A stretch of 64,000 bases of DNA from Progne subis subis (GCA_022316685.1 JAKJHU010000151.1:682001-746000); one strand, 5' to 3'; shown: positions 44,403-55,417, counted from the first letter of the stretch. The notes: generated from the letters alone by a model not told the origin. Program-made: numbers and translations.

Positions 44403-44765
44403 AGCCTTGCAATTATCAACCAAACCACACTGACATTCTAGTGACAACCTGGAAATAATGACAGGGTAGCAGAACATCATGGAAACTATCTGCATGGAAA
44501 TTCCTGAGGCAGCTGAGGCCCTGAGGAACTAAACTGTGCAATTATCAGAAGGCTGTTATTCCTTCAGAATTACCCCCTGCTCACAGTGAAAACTGCCAGG
44601 CAGTTAGACTGGAAGAGGATTCGGGATGTCAAGGAAATCTGATGATTATTTGGCAGCAAGCGGGGATTTCCTGAGTAGCTGGAGAAGCTGAAATACACTG
44701 GCTCATTTTGCAGCCAGAGGGAAAATGCTGCTGGTCATGGGGCAAAGAGTTTTCCTTAGGAATCA
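44403..44765. other. unassigned unique sequence
   Basis: No gene or repeat family is recognised. Confidence 0.4.
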
Positions 44766-44767
44766 AA

Positions 44768-44910
44768 GAATCTCAGGATGATTTGGGTTGGAAAAGACTT
44801 GGAGATCATCTTATTCCAACCCCCCTGCCACAGGCAAGGACATCTTCTACTAGATCAGGTTATTCCAAGCCCCATCTAACCTGGCCTTGAGCATTTCCAT
44901 GGGTGGAACA
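44768..44910 (-). mobile_element. CR1 3' tail, minus orientation
   Basis: It reads GGATGATTTGGGTTGG, TTCCAACCCCCCTGCCACAG, CTACTAGATCAGGTTATTCC and CCATCTAACCTGGCCTTGAGC. Confidence 0.92.
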
Positions 44911-45940
44911 TGTGATATATTTGAGAGACAGATTTGGTTTAGCAAGACATGGAAACTGGGAGGACCTTCTAGAAACGAGATTGAAAGGCTCAGGAGTGAA
45001 CTTTCGTGAATGTGAAATCGTGGTGGGTGTCAAACTTTGCTACTCAAACTTCCAGGTGTTCTAATGCTCGTAGAACTATACAGAGTTTGCAATAATACTT
45101 TAATATTAGTTGATGACGATGAAGATCCCTTGATCTGCATGCTGAGGGCCGGAGGGGAATGTTTAGGCATTTATTAAGCATGGGTGAATATTATTTTAAG
45201 GTATTGTGGAGAATATTTCCATAGCTGCTCACAGCGTCTTTTCTAACTCCAATTGTTTTCCAGTTAATTGTCCCTTGTTAGTCAGGCCCCATTGCTGTTT
45301 TCACAGCTAAAAGGAAGCAAAATTTAACACTGGTTGGCTGTTAAATCTCTGAGAGCTTTTTAATTCCTGCAGTTGGTCATCCAGGCACATTCAGCAGGAT
45401 CCAATCTTTTTATTTTTGTGGAACTTCTCACTGGGAAAGGAAGAGATTGTCTTGCTTCCCTCCTGGTATCCCTTACTCTGAGTGTGAGATCATGACCTGT
45501 GCTGACTTATCTGAGTGAAAAATAAAAGAAAAAAAGGAAAATAAAAAATGAAAATGAAATAATACAAAAAAGTAAGAAGAAATGCCTCTGGTAACAGGTC
45601 CTGACTCCTGGGGAAATTTTTTTGTGGATTTGGATCCATGGCAGCCCATTTATCATTGTCCCTCAGGGAATTACTGAGGACAACAGGAGATTGGAGGTGC
45701 CCTGCTGGGGATGAAGCCATATCCAGCTTTATGACAGGGTTTTCCAATAGAAATCCCAGCCTGGTGAAAGAATACAGGAAAGGAGACAGGAGCACAGAGC
45801 AGATTATTCAGCAGCTGTGTGCATTGGGGAGTTTTCAGGGCTGTGACAGTTTTCCTTCTCTGTGAGATTTATTTTTTTTCCTCAGGGAAGCAAATCCCAT
45901 TGAAAAACTGGGAAAAGTCCCATGGAAGCCATCAAGCTGG
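44911..45940. other. unassigned unique sequence
   Basis: No gene or repeat family is recognised. 45180-45390 is AT-rich with CAGTTAATTGTCCC. An A-rich patch is at 45519-45570. Confidence 0.4.
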
Positions 45941-45944
45941 TCAG

Positions 45945-46418
45945 GGAGCTGGAGCACAGGCACAGAAATGGGTGAAGGCATGGACCTGTTGGAATGAGTC
46001 CAGAGGAGGCCACAAAGATGTGAGGACTGGAGCCCCTCTGCTCTGGAGCCAGGCTGAGGGAGATGGGAGTGTTCACCTGGAGAAGAGAAGGCTCCAAGGA
46101 GTCATCAGAGCCCCTTCCAGTGCCTGAAGAGGCTCCAAGAGAGCTGGAGAGGGATTTTTGGACTAGGAATGGAGTGACAGGACAAGAGGGAATGGTTTCC
46201 CACTGCCAGAGGGCAGGGATAGATGGGATATTGGGAAGAAATTCTTCCCTGTGAGGGCAGTGAGGCCGTGGCACAGGTTTCCTAGAGAAGCTGTCCAAGG
46301 CCAGGTTGGACAGAGCTTGGATAGCAGAAGATGTCCTTGCTCATGGCAGAGGGTTGGAATGAGATCATCTTGAAGATCCCTTCCAACCCAAACTATTCCA
46401 TGACTCCATGATTCTTCT
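45945..46418 (+). mobile_element. CR1 3' region, plus orientation, about 470 bp
   Basis: It reads TTGGAATGAGTCCAGAGGAGG, GTTCACCTGGAGAAGAGAAGG, TGACAGGACAAGAGGGAATGG, GCCGTGGCACAGGTTTCC and CCCTTCCAACCCAAACTATTCC with a CATGACTCCATGATTC tail. A segment around CTGTGGCTGCCCC is deleted near 46292. Confidence 0.94.
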
Positions 46419-46454
46419 GGAGCTAAATTTCATGGAACCAGAGTTATGTCCATG

Positions 46455-46804
46455 TGTGGGAACTGACAGTGGTCAGAAAATAGATTTTTCGGCTCCAGGC
46501 AGTAGCTGGAAGCCTGTGGGAAAACACAAGTACATAACTCTCCCACTCTGACCTGGGAAATCATAAGGAGGAACCCAAAATAATCATTATAGATATCTTC
46601 TTCCTGTCACCGGGTGTTTTTCCAATTTGTTTACTGGTAAAGATGTTTTCTTAAGAGGCGTTGGTCTGAAACGACCGATCGGTCCAATTGTACCAAAACA
46701 CTGTATAAAAGAGCTTGTATTTCAATAAACCTTTGTTGTAATGCCCTCCAAAGAAACCAGAATTTTATGTATCGTTATTTTAGCTGTCCCAAATTGTAAT
46801 GATA
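46455..46804 (+). mobile_element. solo LTR, family B, plus orientation (copy 2)
   Basis: This 350-bp copy of the LTR at 25299-25650 starts TGTGGGAACTGACAGTGG and ends TTGTAATGATA. It is flanked by TCCATG at 46449-46454 and 46805-46810. It has a 12-bp palindrome GACCGATCGGTC (46673-46684), a TATA box (TATAAAA, 46704-46710) and AATAAA (46724-46729). Its flanking repeat differs from that of copy 1, so the two are separate insertions and not the two ends of one provirus. Confidence 0.87.
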
Positions 46805-46810
46805 TCCATG

Positions 46811-47639
46811 GTCTCCATGGGGTCCCCAGATCCTCAGTCTTGCTCTTCTGGAAGACATCACCAGGACTGGGCATAAAGAAATGTGTGAGGGCCCAAGAAA
46901 TTGGCCACACCAAATGGTTTCCATGTGGACATCGTGGGCTTTTCAACACAAACACAAAATCTTTGAGCTGAACTCAGGAAAAAAATGGCTTCTATTGGAA
47001 AAAGGCAACAGATTCCAGGAGATTTTGATGAACAAAGCTCAGGAAAAGCCGGGTTGAGTTCTCTCAAGGAGATGATTAGGCCAGTTGAGGAATGATGATG
47101 TTAATGTTTGTTGATCAATAAGAACCTGTGGCACTGCAGGAACTTCCTTAGGCTGCTGAGCTCTCTGGAAATTGAGCCACAGCCACAGCCCTGGCCAAGA
47201 ACTCCCTTGGGAGAGAACTGATGGATCATACAATCCACTACGAATTAATTCAGTTCCTGAGGAGTCCAGATAACAGCAAAGTGCTGACACAATTTATTTT
47301 TTTTCTTTCAGATTCAGGGTTTCATTGCAAATGCATCTCCTCTTTATTTTAGGAAGGTTCCAAGGGATTGAGATAAAGGCAATCCCAAACATTGCTTTGA
47401 GAAGTCATCTTGACACAAAAGAAATATCTGCAGGCTGATCTGTCCTCTTGTTCTGCTGAACAGCACACTTATGCACTTTTACAACAAAAGAGAACTGATT
47501 TTGGAATAAAATTCACAAAACTTGGACACCCTGAAGCACTTAAATCAGTGGAGAGACCTTGCTTTATTACAGTTTGTGTGTGGGACGCATTTCTTAATTT
47601 TCACCTCCTATGTGCTCCAAAATACCCCAGAGCCCATTG
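46811..47639. other. unassigned unique sequence
   Basis: No gene or repeat family is recognised. Confidence 0.4.
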
Positions 47640-48340
47640 AACCTGGCTGAAATTTTGCAATGGCAATAAAATAAAATAATAATAAAAAAGGTGCTGTTTC
47701 AAATGATAAAATAATTAAACACAGCTAAATTTGAAGCCACTCTGGCAAAGTGTAATAGTAAAAGGCCATTAAATGAGCTGTCCATTTATAGAAAACATAA
47801 GCTATAAAATTCATTTTTAATGGACTGTTTCCATGGAAATGTTCTTTAAGAGGGCCGTTTTATAGGGCATTAAGCAGCACAAGGAGTTGAGCTGAGTGGA
47901 GTGGTGGCTGTAATGCAGGATCTATGGTTTGTAAAAAATTGAAGGCTGTTAAAAGGTTTATGGCCAAGAGAGTGAGGAATAATTCAGAGCCGTTTATCAC
48001 TCACCCAGCAAAATTAAGTGCTAAAGCTCAGCACACCTGAAGTGGAATCCCCTCATTAGCTCCTCACCCAAATGTCTCGGAAAGAGAGGAAAAATCTGTT
48101 CCCTGATTATGGAGGCAATAATAATTATAGGTAATTTGTATGTCCTCGTTCTGCTAATTGATGGAATCTTGCGGTGTTTTTTAAATATTAATTAAATAAC
48201 TCGCTCTGAGCAATGAAATCACTCCGCACAATAAAACCTTGCTTTTATTTGCAGCCTGCTCCTTATGGCTGGGCCTAATGGTTGTCATTTAATGTTGGAA
48301 TTTCATTAACGTGCTGCTGAGGCTGTGATCTAGCAGAAAT
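47640..48340. promoter_or_regulatory. strongest candidate conserved noncoding block
   Basis: About 700 bp, repeat-free and AT-rich, full of homeodomain-type cores: AAAATAATTAAACAC, GGCCATTAAATGAGC, TCATTTTTAATGGAC, GCTAATTGATGG and ATATTAATTAAATAAC, then TTTCATTAACGTGC. It has no persistent open frame. Such sequence is typical of developmental enhancers in vertebrate gene deserts, but this is inference from appearance. Confidence 0.35.
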
Positions 48341-48537
48341 CCGTGGCTGAGGTCCAGAGGCAACCTACTCCATGTTCCACAGACTGGAAAATCCAGGTAA
48401 AAATGAAAAAGGCTGGGAGAAAAAAACCCCAGAGGATCAGAATGGGAGAGGTTTACCTGTGATTTTGAGGCATTTCTAGACAAAGAAGATCCCCCAGATA
48501 AGTCCAGTTAGCATTTATTTGCCAGTGAGTCAGAAAG

Positions 48538-48572
48538 CTGTAATGATTTGGGTTGGGAGGGATCACACTGTC
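48538..48572 (-). mobile_element. CR1 tail remnant, minus orientation
   Basis: TAATGATTTGGGTTGGGAGG followed by GATCACACTG is the start of a reversed CR1 3' end, cut off by the next copy. Confidence 0.65.
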
Positions 48573-48587
48573 TTTAGACACCTCTGA

Positions 48588-48755
48588 CTGAGAATTGTGG
48601 TTGTCCCAGTCCCTGGAAGTGTCCAAGGCCCGATTGGATGGGGCTTGGCACACCTGATCCAGAGGAAGACGTTTCTGCCCATGGCAGGGGTTGGAACAGG
48701 ATGATCTTGAAGATTCCTTCCAACCCAAACCATTCTGTGATTCCATGATTGAGTT
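48588..48755 (+). mobile_element. CR1 3' tail, plus orientation
   Basis: It reads GTCCCAGTCCCTGGAAGTG, GATTGGATGGGGCTTGGC, GCCCATGGCAGGGGTTGG, TTCCTTCCAACCCAAACC and an ATTCTGTGATTCCATGATT tail. Confidence 0.93.
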
Positions 48756-48784
48756 CCCCCTTCATTTTAGGGCAGAAGGTGCAG

Positions 48785-48900
48785 AAATGGGGAAAAAAAC
48801 CCCAAACAACAAACAATCCCCCCTCCCCCACACAACCCCCCCCCTCCCCTCCCCCCAAAAACCACAAACAAACAACCCAAAAAAGCCCCCAAAATAAAAC
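48785..48900 (+). repeat. C/A-rich low-complexity tract
   Basis: AAACCCC-type sequence with long C runs (48816-48856), then AAACAAACAACCC and CCCAAAATAAAACC. It directly follows the CR1 tail. Confidence 0.85.
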
Positions 48901-50490
48901 CACCTAAGTGACAGAAATGCATTTAAAATGCAGCCTGGCTGCATCTGGATCTGAGCGCACAGACAGAAATCAAATTTGGAGAAGCTTTTCATCGACTCTC
49001 TGATGAGGCCCAGCCATAACAGCATTTTGGAAGTACTCTGGAACACTCAAATTCTGGCACAGCAGGAGCATCCCCTCCTGATCTGTCTGAATATGGATGA
49101 GGGCAACCTCAGCTGAGGGTCTGTGGGTTATTTCAGCCTCATACTCATGGGTGAGAGCTTTTCCTTCCTCAGTGGTCACCAGCACGTTCCTCTGGCACAG
49201 CTGTCCCCACAGAGCACAGCAGGAATTTAATCCAGGTGTCAAACTGCCAGGAGTTTGGCAAGCAAAGGATCTCCTGGAAATCCACAGGGAGGCTGCATCC
49301 AAAACCAAATTTATGCAGCACCTTCCTGCCTCCAGCCTGTTACACAGGGAGTCACTGTTCTTGAAGGAGCTGCGACAGATGACCTTGCTCCTTCCTCCGC
49401 ATAGCAAGGGGAAGGATTTATCTGGCAGCCTGGTTAGTGAAAGGTTCTTACCAATGACCCTGAGGGATGTTCAGACAAATCTCTGATTTGTTGTTGTTGT
49501 TGTTGTTGTCATTGTTTCCCTCTCTGGTGCTCAGAGAAGGGGAAGAAAGTTGTTCTAATAGGAAGTGACAACTCACAACTGAGATCACTTCTTTCCGTCA
49601 CGGAGGGTGAACGGCCAGGAAGAGCCTCCAGGTCTGCAGATGTCCAGCCATGGGAGTTTGCTCTAATGTCACTTCTTGTCCCTTCTCTGAGGTCAATGCC
49701 CCAGCAGCCCCCACCCTCCCAGAACCATTCCTACACAGCCAGTTATGTCTTGAAGCTTTAATCACTTCAAATGTGAGCTTTCATGCTGCTCCAGCAGCAT
49801 TTTTAACCTCTCTTTTAACCAACTCTTCAAAGATTTTGAGCTCTTTAGTATACACACACTCAAGGTTTTATTATGAAGGGTGTAAAAGAGCATTCCTTAA
49901 TCTGTTTAATTTCCCTTTTCATTTAAAAATGCTACAAATTGTTTCTTGTGGCAGGGTTTGTGTCAGGCCAGTGATATCCCATGAATTTGTGGTTAGTTCT
50001 GGATGAAAAGTTTTGGGACAAAGCAATGAAATCCTTTTTGATTATTTTGGTTTTTGTGTGTAGGGGTTCAGAAGCATAAATGCAGACTAGTGTCTTCACA
50101 AGAGGCATCATCCAACTTCTAAAGCACCACAGCCCCTGTGGGTGGAAAAAATTCCCCAAAACAGCAGCCAACATATTGCAGCACTCGCTTTATTAACACC
50201 ATTACATTAATTTCCCTTCAATATTTGCTCTTTCTATAGACAAATGGCTTTGTTTATGGCTTTAATCTTTCTTTTTTTTCGGGAGGTTGATGCTGTAGTT
50301 TGGCCAGTGAGATAAAATTAAATGTCTTTTCCTCCTCTCCTTCACCCTGGTTGTGATTCCGGACTGGATACTTAAGACAGTTAAGCAGTAAAAAAAGAGG
50401 GGAAATATTTTATTAATCAGATTACCTCAAAATAAATAAAAGAAAAAAAAAAAAATAGGAAGTGAGACAGTATTGTGAACCATCTTGGAT
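48901..50490. other. unassigned unique sequence
   Basis: No repeat family is recognised. Overlapping open frames on both strands at 48970-49486 (145 and 129 codons) have no domain, start context or splice support. (TTG)n lies at 49490-49511. Confidence 0.4.
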
Positions 50491-50680
50491 AATACAAGAA
50501 GTAAAAAATATCAGGAAGGGAAGGAAATGGCTTCAGAATGTGATTCACTGGCCTGGATCCTGGCTCCTGGATCCTGGATATTGAATTTGTTTGGTGGGGA
50601 TAAATCAGAAAGAAACAGAAGTAAAATATCAGGAAGGAGAGAAAATGGCTTCAGAGAATTTATGTCTCACTGGAGAACCA
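50491..50680. repeat. local tandem duplication, unit about 120 bp
   Basis: ATATCAGGAAGGGAAGGAAA then TGGCTTCAGAATG (50508-50540) recurs as ATATCAGGAAGGAGAGAAAA then TGGCTTCAGAGAA (50626-50659). The preceding AGAAGTAAAA is also repeated. The second half of each unit is more diverged. Confidence 0.75.
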
Positions 50681-50937
50681 GGAATTGTGAAGGGAGAGCC
50701 AAAGGTGGGAAATCAAAATGAGCCCAGGACCTGGAGGGCCAGAAAGATGTTCCCTCCCTGTTCATTGGAGAGAAGAACTCATAAGGGAACAGAATTAAAC
50801 ACTTGGAACCACTGGGACCATCTGTGGAAATGAAGCTGTTGCCTGGTAATGACTCCAACAGAACCAGTTTTACTTTTTGATTCTATTTTTATTCTCATGT
50901 ATGCACTGACTCGTATCTAACACAGCAAAAATTACAT

Positions 50938-51058
50938 TAAAAAAAAAAAAACAAAACAACCAAACAACACAACAAAAACAAACACCCAAAACACAAAACC
51001 AAAACCAAATCCAAACCATAAAAACATTAAAAAAACCCAACAAAAGACAGAAAAAATC
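50938..51058 (+). repeat. A/C-rich low-complexity tract
   Basis: An A-run, then AACAAAACAACCAAAC-type repeats with many CCAAA and CAAAA words. Confidence 0.9.
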
Positions 51059-51362
51059 CTCCATAAAAATATTTAGCTTATGAAAACTGCCTTCTCACTT
51101 TACTCTTGGCCAGAGACTCCCAAAAGGAAAGCTTATACCTGAATAAACCCACCCAAGGAACAGGCTGCACCAAATAAACCAGTTGAGAAGAGAAGAGTTT
51201 GTGCAACCCTGCCTCTAGGAAGGAAAATCATCTGAGGAAAGGAGAAAATGGGAAGGCCAGACTTAAATCAGTGGGCTGTGATGCAGAGGTATCATCCTTA
51301 CAGCCCTGCTTTTTCCTTAGCCTCTGTGGAATGCCTTGGATAAAAGGTTGAGCATGGAACAG
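51059..51362. other. unassigned unique sequence
   Basis: No gene or repeat family is recognised. Confidence 0.4.
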
Positions 51363-51364
51363 GT

Positions 51365-51550
51365 TCAGAATAAAAGACGGGGTAGATTGGATATGATGAG
51401 GAAATTCTTCCCTATGAGGGTGGGGAGGCCCTGGACCGGGTTCCCCAGAGAAGCTGTGGCTGCCCCTTCCCTGGAATTGTCCAAGGCCAGGTTGGACAGG
51501 GCTTGGAGCAATGCGGGGGATGTGAGAGGGGTTGAAACAAGATGATGGAA
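51365..51550 (+). mobile_element. CR1 3' end, plus orientation
   Basis: It reads GGTAGATTGGATATGATGAG, AAATTCTTCCCTATGAGGG, CCCAGAGAAGCTGTGGCTGC and GGTTGGACAGGGCTTGGAGC. The final tail is lost. Confidence 0.9.
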
Positions 51551-51883
51551 CTGGAAATCCAATAAGGAAAAGTGAGGCAGAACCATACCCTCTTTTGGCT
51601 AATAAAAGCATGGATGGCTTTGGGCCAAAGTGAGCCCCAGCATCGAGCAGATATTTAACATCCAATAAATCTTTACCTGCAGCAGGAAAAACTGCAGATT
51701 TGAAACTTTCCCCTGCTCAGTTTAGCAAAGCTTTGCAGTGACCAGACTTGGAAAAGCTTTAGGGCTTGCCAAGTCATTTGGCATTGTCTGCTGTCCTGTC
51801 TTTTATCTCAAGTACAGACCTTTTTTTTTAATAAAGGCTATAAAATATTCCTTTCTTTTATGGCTGCACAAATATTCCTAAGC

Positions 51884-51886
<3 letters not shown>
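51551..51886. other. unassigned unique sequence
   Basis: No gene or repeat family is recognised. Confidence 0.4.

Positions 51887-51887
<1 letters not shown>

Positions 51888-51931
<44 letters not shown>
51888..51931 (+). repeat. A homopolymer, 44 bases
   Basis: 44 uninterrupted A. Confidence 0.98.
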
Positions 51932-51932
<1 letters not shown>

Positions 51933-52508
51933 CCTTTTCTCACAAAATCTGAGCATATGTGGGTGACTTGAAACCTCACTGTGAGAGATGTTCCAGGCTT
52001 GACAGAAAGCAGAGATATTAAAAGAAAACTCTCCTTGGGCTGCCCATGCACCTAATGAGGCTTTTCGGCTTCCCTCCCCCCATTTTATCTCTGCTGTCCC
52101 ATTAATGTCCCTTCTTCTCCTGGTGGCTGCTCCTCACATGCTGCCCATTAAGCACAGATTAAGCAGTGATGGATGGCGCCCCGATTCCCTGGAAGCACGG
52201 CTGGCATTCGGATGTGTGGCACAGGAATTCGTTAGGAGCAAAACTGGGTCCGGGGATAACAAACACTTCTTAAAAGTGCTCAGAGTAATCTGTGAATCCC
52301 CACCCTTCCCTCGTGTCAGGGCTGCAAATTGTTCTTCCAGACAGAGACATGGAGGGTAAAATTGGAAAGAAAAAGGGAATAACAAGGAAATACAGGACTC
52401 AAACTAGTTCATGGATTTGAATGACAAAAGGGTTAACACCGAGAGGAATTGTAAGGGGAAGTAATGCAGTGCCCTGTTTAATGAGAAATTGGCGTTGGTG
52501 TTGTGGGA
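51932..52508. other. unassigned unique sequence
   Basis: No gene or repeat family is recognised. Confidence 0.4.
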
Positions 52509-52509
52509 C

Positions 52510-52845
52510 AGGGAAAATTATGGAATATTTAAGGTTGGAAAAGACCTCCAAGTTAATCAAGTCCAACATTTGACTGAATGCCACGATGTTCAATAAACCA
52601 CATGGCAAAGTGCCAGGTCTACTCTTTTTCCAAGCACTTCTAGGGTTGGTGACTCCACCACTGTCCTGAGGGTCCTCTCCCAATGCTTACCCACTCTTCC
52701 AGTGAAGAAATGTTCCCTAATATCCAACCTGAACCTTCCCTTGAGGCTATTTCCTCTTGTCCTATCGTTTCTTCCCTGTGAGAAGAGACCGACTCTTGGG
52801 GTTCCCAGTACCTCTGAGGGTGTCCAGCACCTCACAGAAAATGGC
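52510..52845 (-). mobile_element. CR1 3' region, minus orientation
   Basis: It reads TATTTAAGGTTGGAAAAGACC, CAATAAACCACATGGCAAAG, CTAGGGTTGGTGACTCCACC, TTCCCTAATATCCAACCTG and GAGGGTGTCCAGCACCTC. Confidence 0.88.
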
Positions 52846-53020
52846 TTAAATCAATAGCGAGACGACATGGCTGAATATGTCCTGAAAAAGCTAAAGGTTT
52901 TAATAAGGAAAGAAAATAATACAAAAAACAAAGAACAAAGCAGAGCACAGTGTAGGGACAGGTCCCATATACCTGCTAAAACACGGCGAGAATGCGTGGA
53001 GAACCTTTGTTCTCTCTTAC

Positions 53021-53182
53021 CTACATAACGATCGAGGAGGGTTCCGTTTGCAAACTGCCAGTAGAGAAAGAGCTGCAGGTTTTGAAGGATGGTGACAAGG
53101 TCCAACAGGTGCTTCTGTTCTGGCACTGAGCCAATTGCCGTGAGAAGGGCATGGAAAGTCCTAGTTAGACTTCCTGAAATGT
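53021..53182 (-). CDS. candidate internal coding exon of an unrecognised gene (partial)
   Basis: On the minus strand, a 162-base open segment lies between an acceptor (TTTACCTCTAG, + strand 53183-53193) and a strong donor (TAG|GTAAGAGAG, + strand 53011-53023). The split codons match: two bases at the start, 53 full codons, one at the end, so it is in phase 1 at both ends. The predicted peptide is leucine-rich and looks helical (HALLTAIGSVPEQKHLLDLV, then ILQNLQLFLYWQFANGTLLD). It contains one Asn-Gly-Thr, which would be an N-glycosylation site if the protein enters the secretory pathway. Codons look coding-like, with several CpG in an otherwise CpG-poor stretch. I do not recognise the family, and no other exon in phase was found nearby. 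The polypyrimidine tract is short, and open segments of this size are common by chance, so this may be wrong. Confidence 0.35.
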
Positions 53183-53218
53183 CTAGAGGTAAACTGAAAC
53201 TTCTTTCCTTATACAGAA

Positions 53219-53420
53219 ATGCCCACTCGGGTGTGGGAGGTGCCTTCCCACACCAACTCCCACCTGGCTGCACCCTCCTGTCAGGGAGCTGTAGAGAGTG
53301 ATACAGTCCTCCTTGATCCTCTGTTTTTCCAGGCTGAACATCCCCAACTCCCTCAGCTGCTCTTCATAACTTATGTTCCAGATAGATTTCCAAGTCTGGG
53401 AAGTCTCATGGAAAATACAA
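53219..53420 (-). mobile_element. CR1 internal fragment, minus orientation
   Basis: It reads CTCCCACCTGGCTGCACCC, CTGTCAGGGAGCTGTAGAG, TTTTTCCAGGCTGAACATCC and CCAACTCCCTCAGCTGCTC, then CTTCATAACTTATGTTCCAG, the reversed internal CR1 text. Confidence 0.88.
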
Positions 53421-54835
53421 CATTGTGTGGCTTCCAAAGGCAATTTCTTCTGCTCAGGTCTAGGACTGACCCTGAAAAGTCTCTCTCCAAGGAGTAATCC
53501 CACCAATTCAAAGCAGGGCTAGGATACTGTTTGCTCCACCGGAGACCAAACCACCTTTAATTCCCATAAGGATTAGTTTGCTTTCCTGATGCTGAAGAAG
53601 AAACTTGGACGTGTGGAAGGGGATGCAACACTGATTAACCTTTCCTGGGATGGAGAATTAGTGCACTAATTTCCCAACACGACTCCAAAGAGGGGAGCAC
53701 TGGTTTCACACATCCTGCATCCCCATGATTATGAGCTGGATTAGCCCTGGTGCGGTGTGGGATTATCCCACTTGTGGTGTGAGTAACGTTCCAAGAGGGA
53801 AAACCAGCTGGAGAGGGCACTGAGCCCTCCCTGCAGCAGGGCTGCTGGAATCCAGATTGCCTCTGCAAACCACATTTATTTTTAACCAGGGGCTCCAAGG
53901 AGCAGCCACGAGCTGTTCTCCAGGGAAGTCTCAGGAGGGAAAAAAAGGAACAGGCTGTTACATTCAGCCCCTGGCAAAAGTTGAAAAGTTGAGCAGTGGG
54001 AAGCAGCTTCCATTGGAAGATGGGGATTTGCTCTGATCCAAAGGCTGCGCTCATTTCTCTTGTTCTCTACCTCTGAAAAATGCCAGAGGGCAAATGGCAG
54101 CCAAGAGCTCCTTCCTTTATTGTTGTCAGACAAAGAGGTTTCTCCATCAACAGCTTTCTCTCTGATTCATCATCAGAAAGAAAAAAGTCAACATAACCTT
54201 GGATACCAGCTCACACAAAATGTCTGGGAAGGGAGGGAACGTTTCCAGCTCCAAAGGACAAATCTTGTATGCTTGCTCAAAACAAAGGGAGGTCAGACAG
54301 AAACCAAAGGCTTTGGAGCTGGGAATAAAGAGGGTTTGCATTGGTTTGTTCTGCTCAGACTCCTGGGACAGTTGCACACCTAATATCTTGCTGGGAAAAT
54401 CTTCCATTCCTAAGGGTCAACACTCAAGCACAGGCTGGAATTATCCCACACAAGTCCTTGTTGTGAATCACCCGGGCTTAGGCAACCCCTCAGCCCAGAG
54501 CAAAGGCACGATGCTGGTGTCCCATAGATGACTCCATGTGAGTCCAAGTTAGTCCCAGCATTTATTTAAACTCTTGAAAACACGGGAAGAAACTATTTAT
54601 TTTCCTAGGAAATGCAATGGAACAAATTGAATGTTCCCAAGCCATGTGGGTAATTCCAGTGCCTGAAGTTTTCCTCTTGTCTCCATTTAATTTGGCATTT
54701 TAGAAGTTTTGGTTGCCCTTCCCACTCATCCTGATCTGTTTAAAGCCCAACTTCATCCTTTTTTAAGTGTCGACTTTAAAAATACTTTTCATTGCTGGAT
54801 CTCCTCAAACCCACAGATACTTCATGGTATCGTAG
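53421..54835. other. unassigned unique sequence
   Basis: No repeat family is recognised. A 139-codon minus-strand frame at 53635-54054 has no other support. Confidence 0.4.
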
Positions 54836-54837
54836 AT

Positions 54838-55064
54838 CTCTTGATGGACTTCGGGATGCAATTCTCAGCAGGAACTTCTTCATGAGAGATTTGTTACACA
54901 CTGGAATGGTCTGCCCAGGGAGGTGGTGGAGTCCCCATCCCTGGAGACGTTTAGTAAGTGTGGCACTCACTGTCCTTGTTGACAAGGAAGTGATAGATCA
55001 GACTCAATGTTTGCAGGGTTTTTTTCCAACCTTAATAATTCCAAGATTCTATGATTCTATGCTG
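54838..55064 (+). mobile_element. CR1 3' end, plus orientation
   Basis: It reads GGAATGGTCTGCCCAGGGAGG, TGGTGGAGTCCCCATCCCTGG and TTGACAAGGAAGTGATAG, and ends TTTTTCCAACCTTAATAATTCC with ATTCTATGATTCTATG octamers. Confidence 0.92.
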
Positions 55065-55415
55065 AAATAACCACTCTGAGGAGGAGACAGGTTTAAGGAG
55101 GATGTCTTTGAAGAGCTGTGTTGAAAATCTCCCATCGTCTGCAAGGATTTTTCTCCCTCTTCTGTCATTTTTCTGAAGAGTTCTTCTCATTCTCCACTCT
55201 TTATCCTGGAATCATTTGCTCTGCCTTTGCATCTTTGGTTAGTAGGGAGCCATGGATTTTCAAGCCATGACACATAAATCATTTGAGGGACTGAAGTGCA
55301 GGGCCAGAAACCACATTCCTGTGGGGAAAAAAAAAATCTAATTCCTTCTCCTTTGAACTGTGGGAGAAGCTGGTACAACATTTCAAAATTCAAGTGTGGC
55401 GTGGAAATGACTGGA
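55065..55415. other. unassigned unique sequence
   Basis: No gene or repeat family is recognised. Confidence 0.4.
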
Positions 55416-55417
55416 AT

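Noticed and set aside
25299..46804. A 21-kb provirus between two matching LTRs
   Set aside because: The flanking 6-bp repeats differ and each matches only its own LTR. The DNA between them holds ordinary CR1 pieces and no retroviral genes.
48970..49486. Overlapping 145- and 129-codon frames on opposite strands, and a third frame rich in Trp and Phe
   Set aside because: I looked for splice sites that would give an exon in phase with 53021-53182 and found only weak ones. Kept as unassigned.
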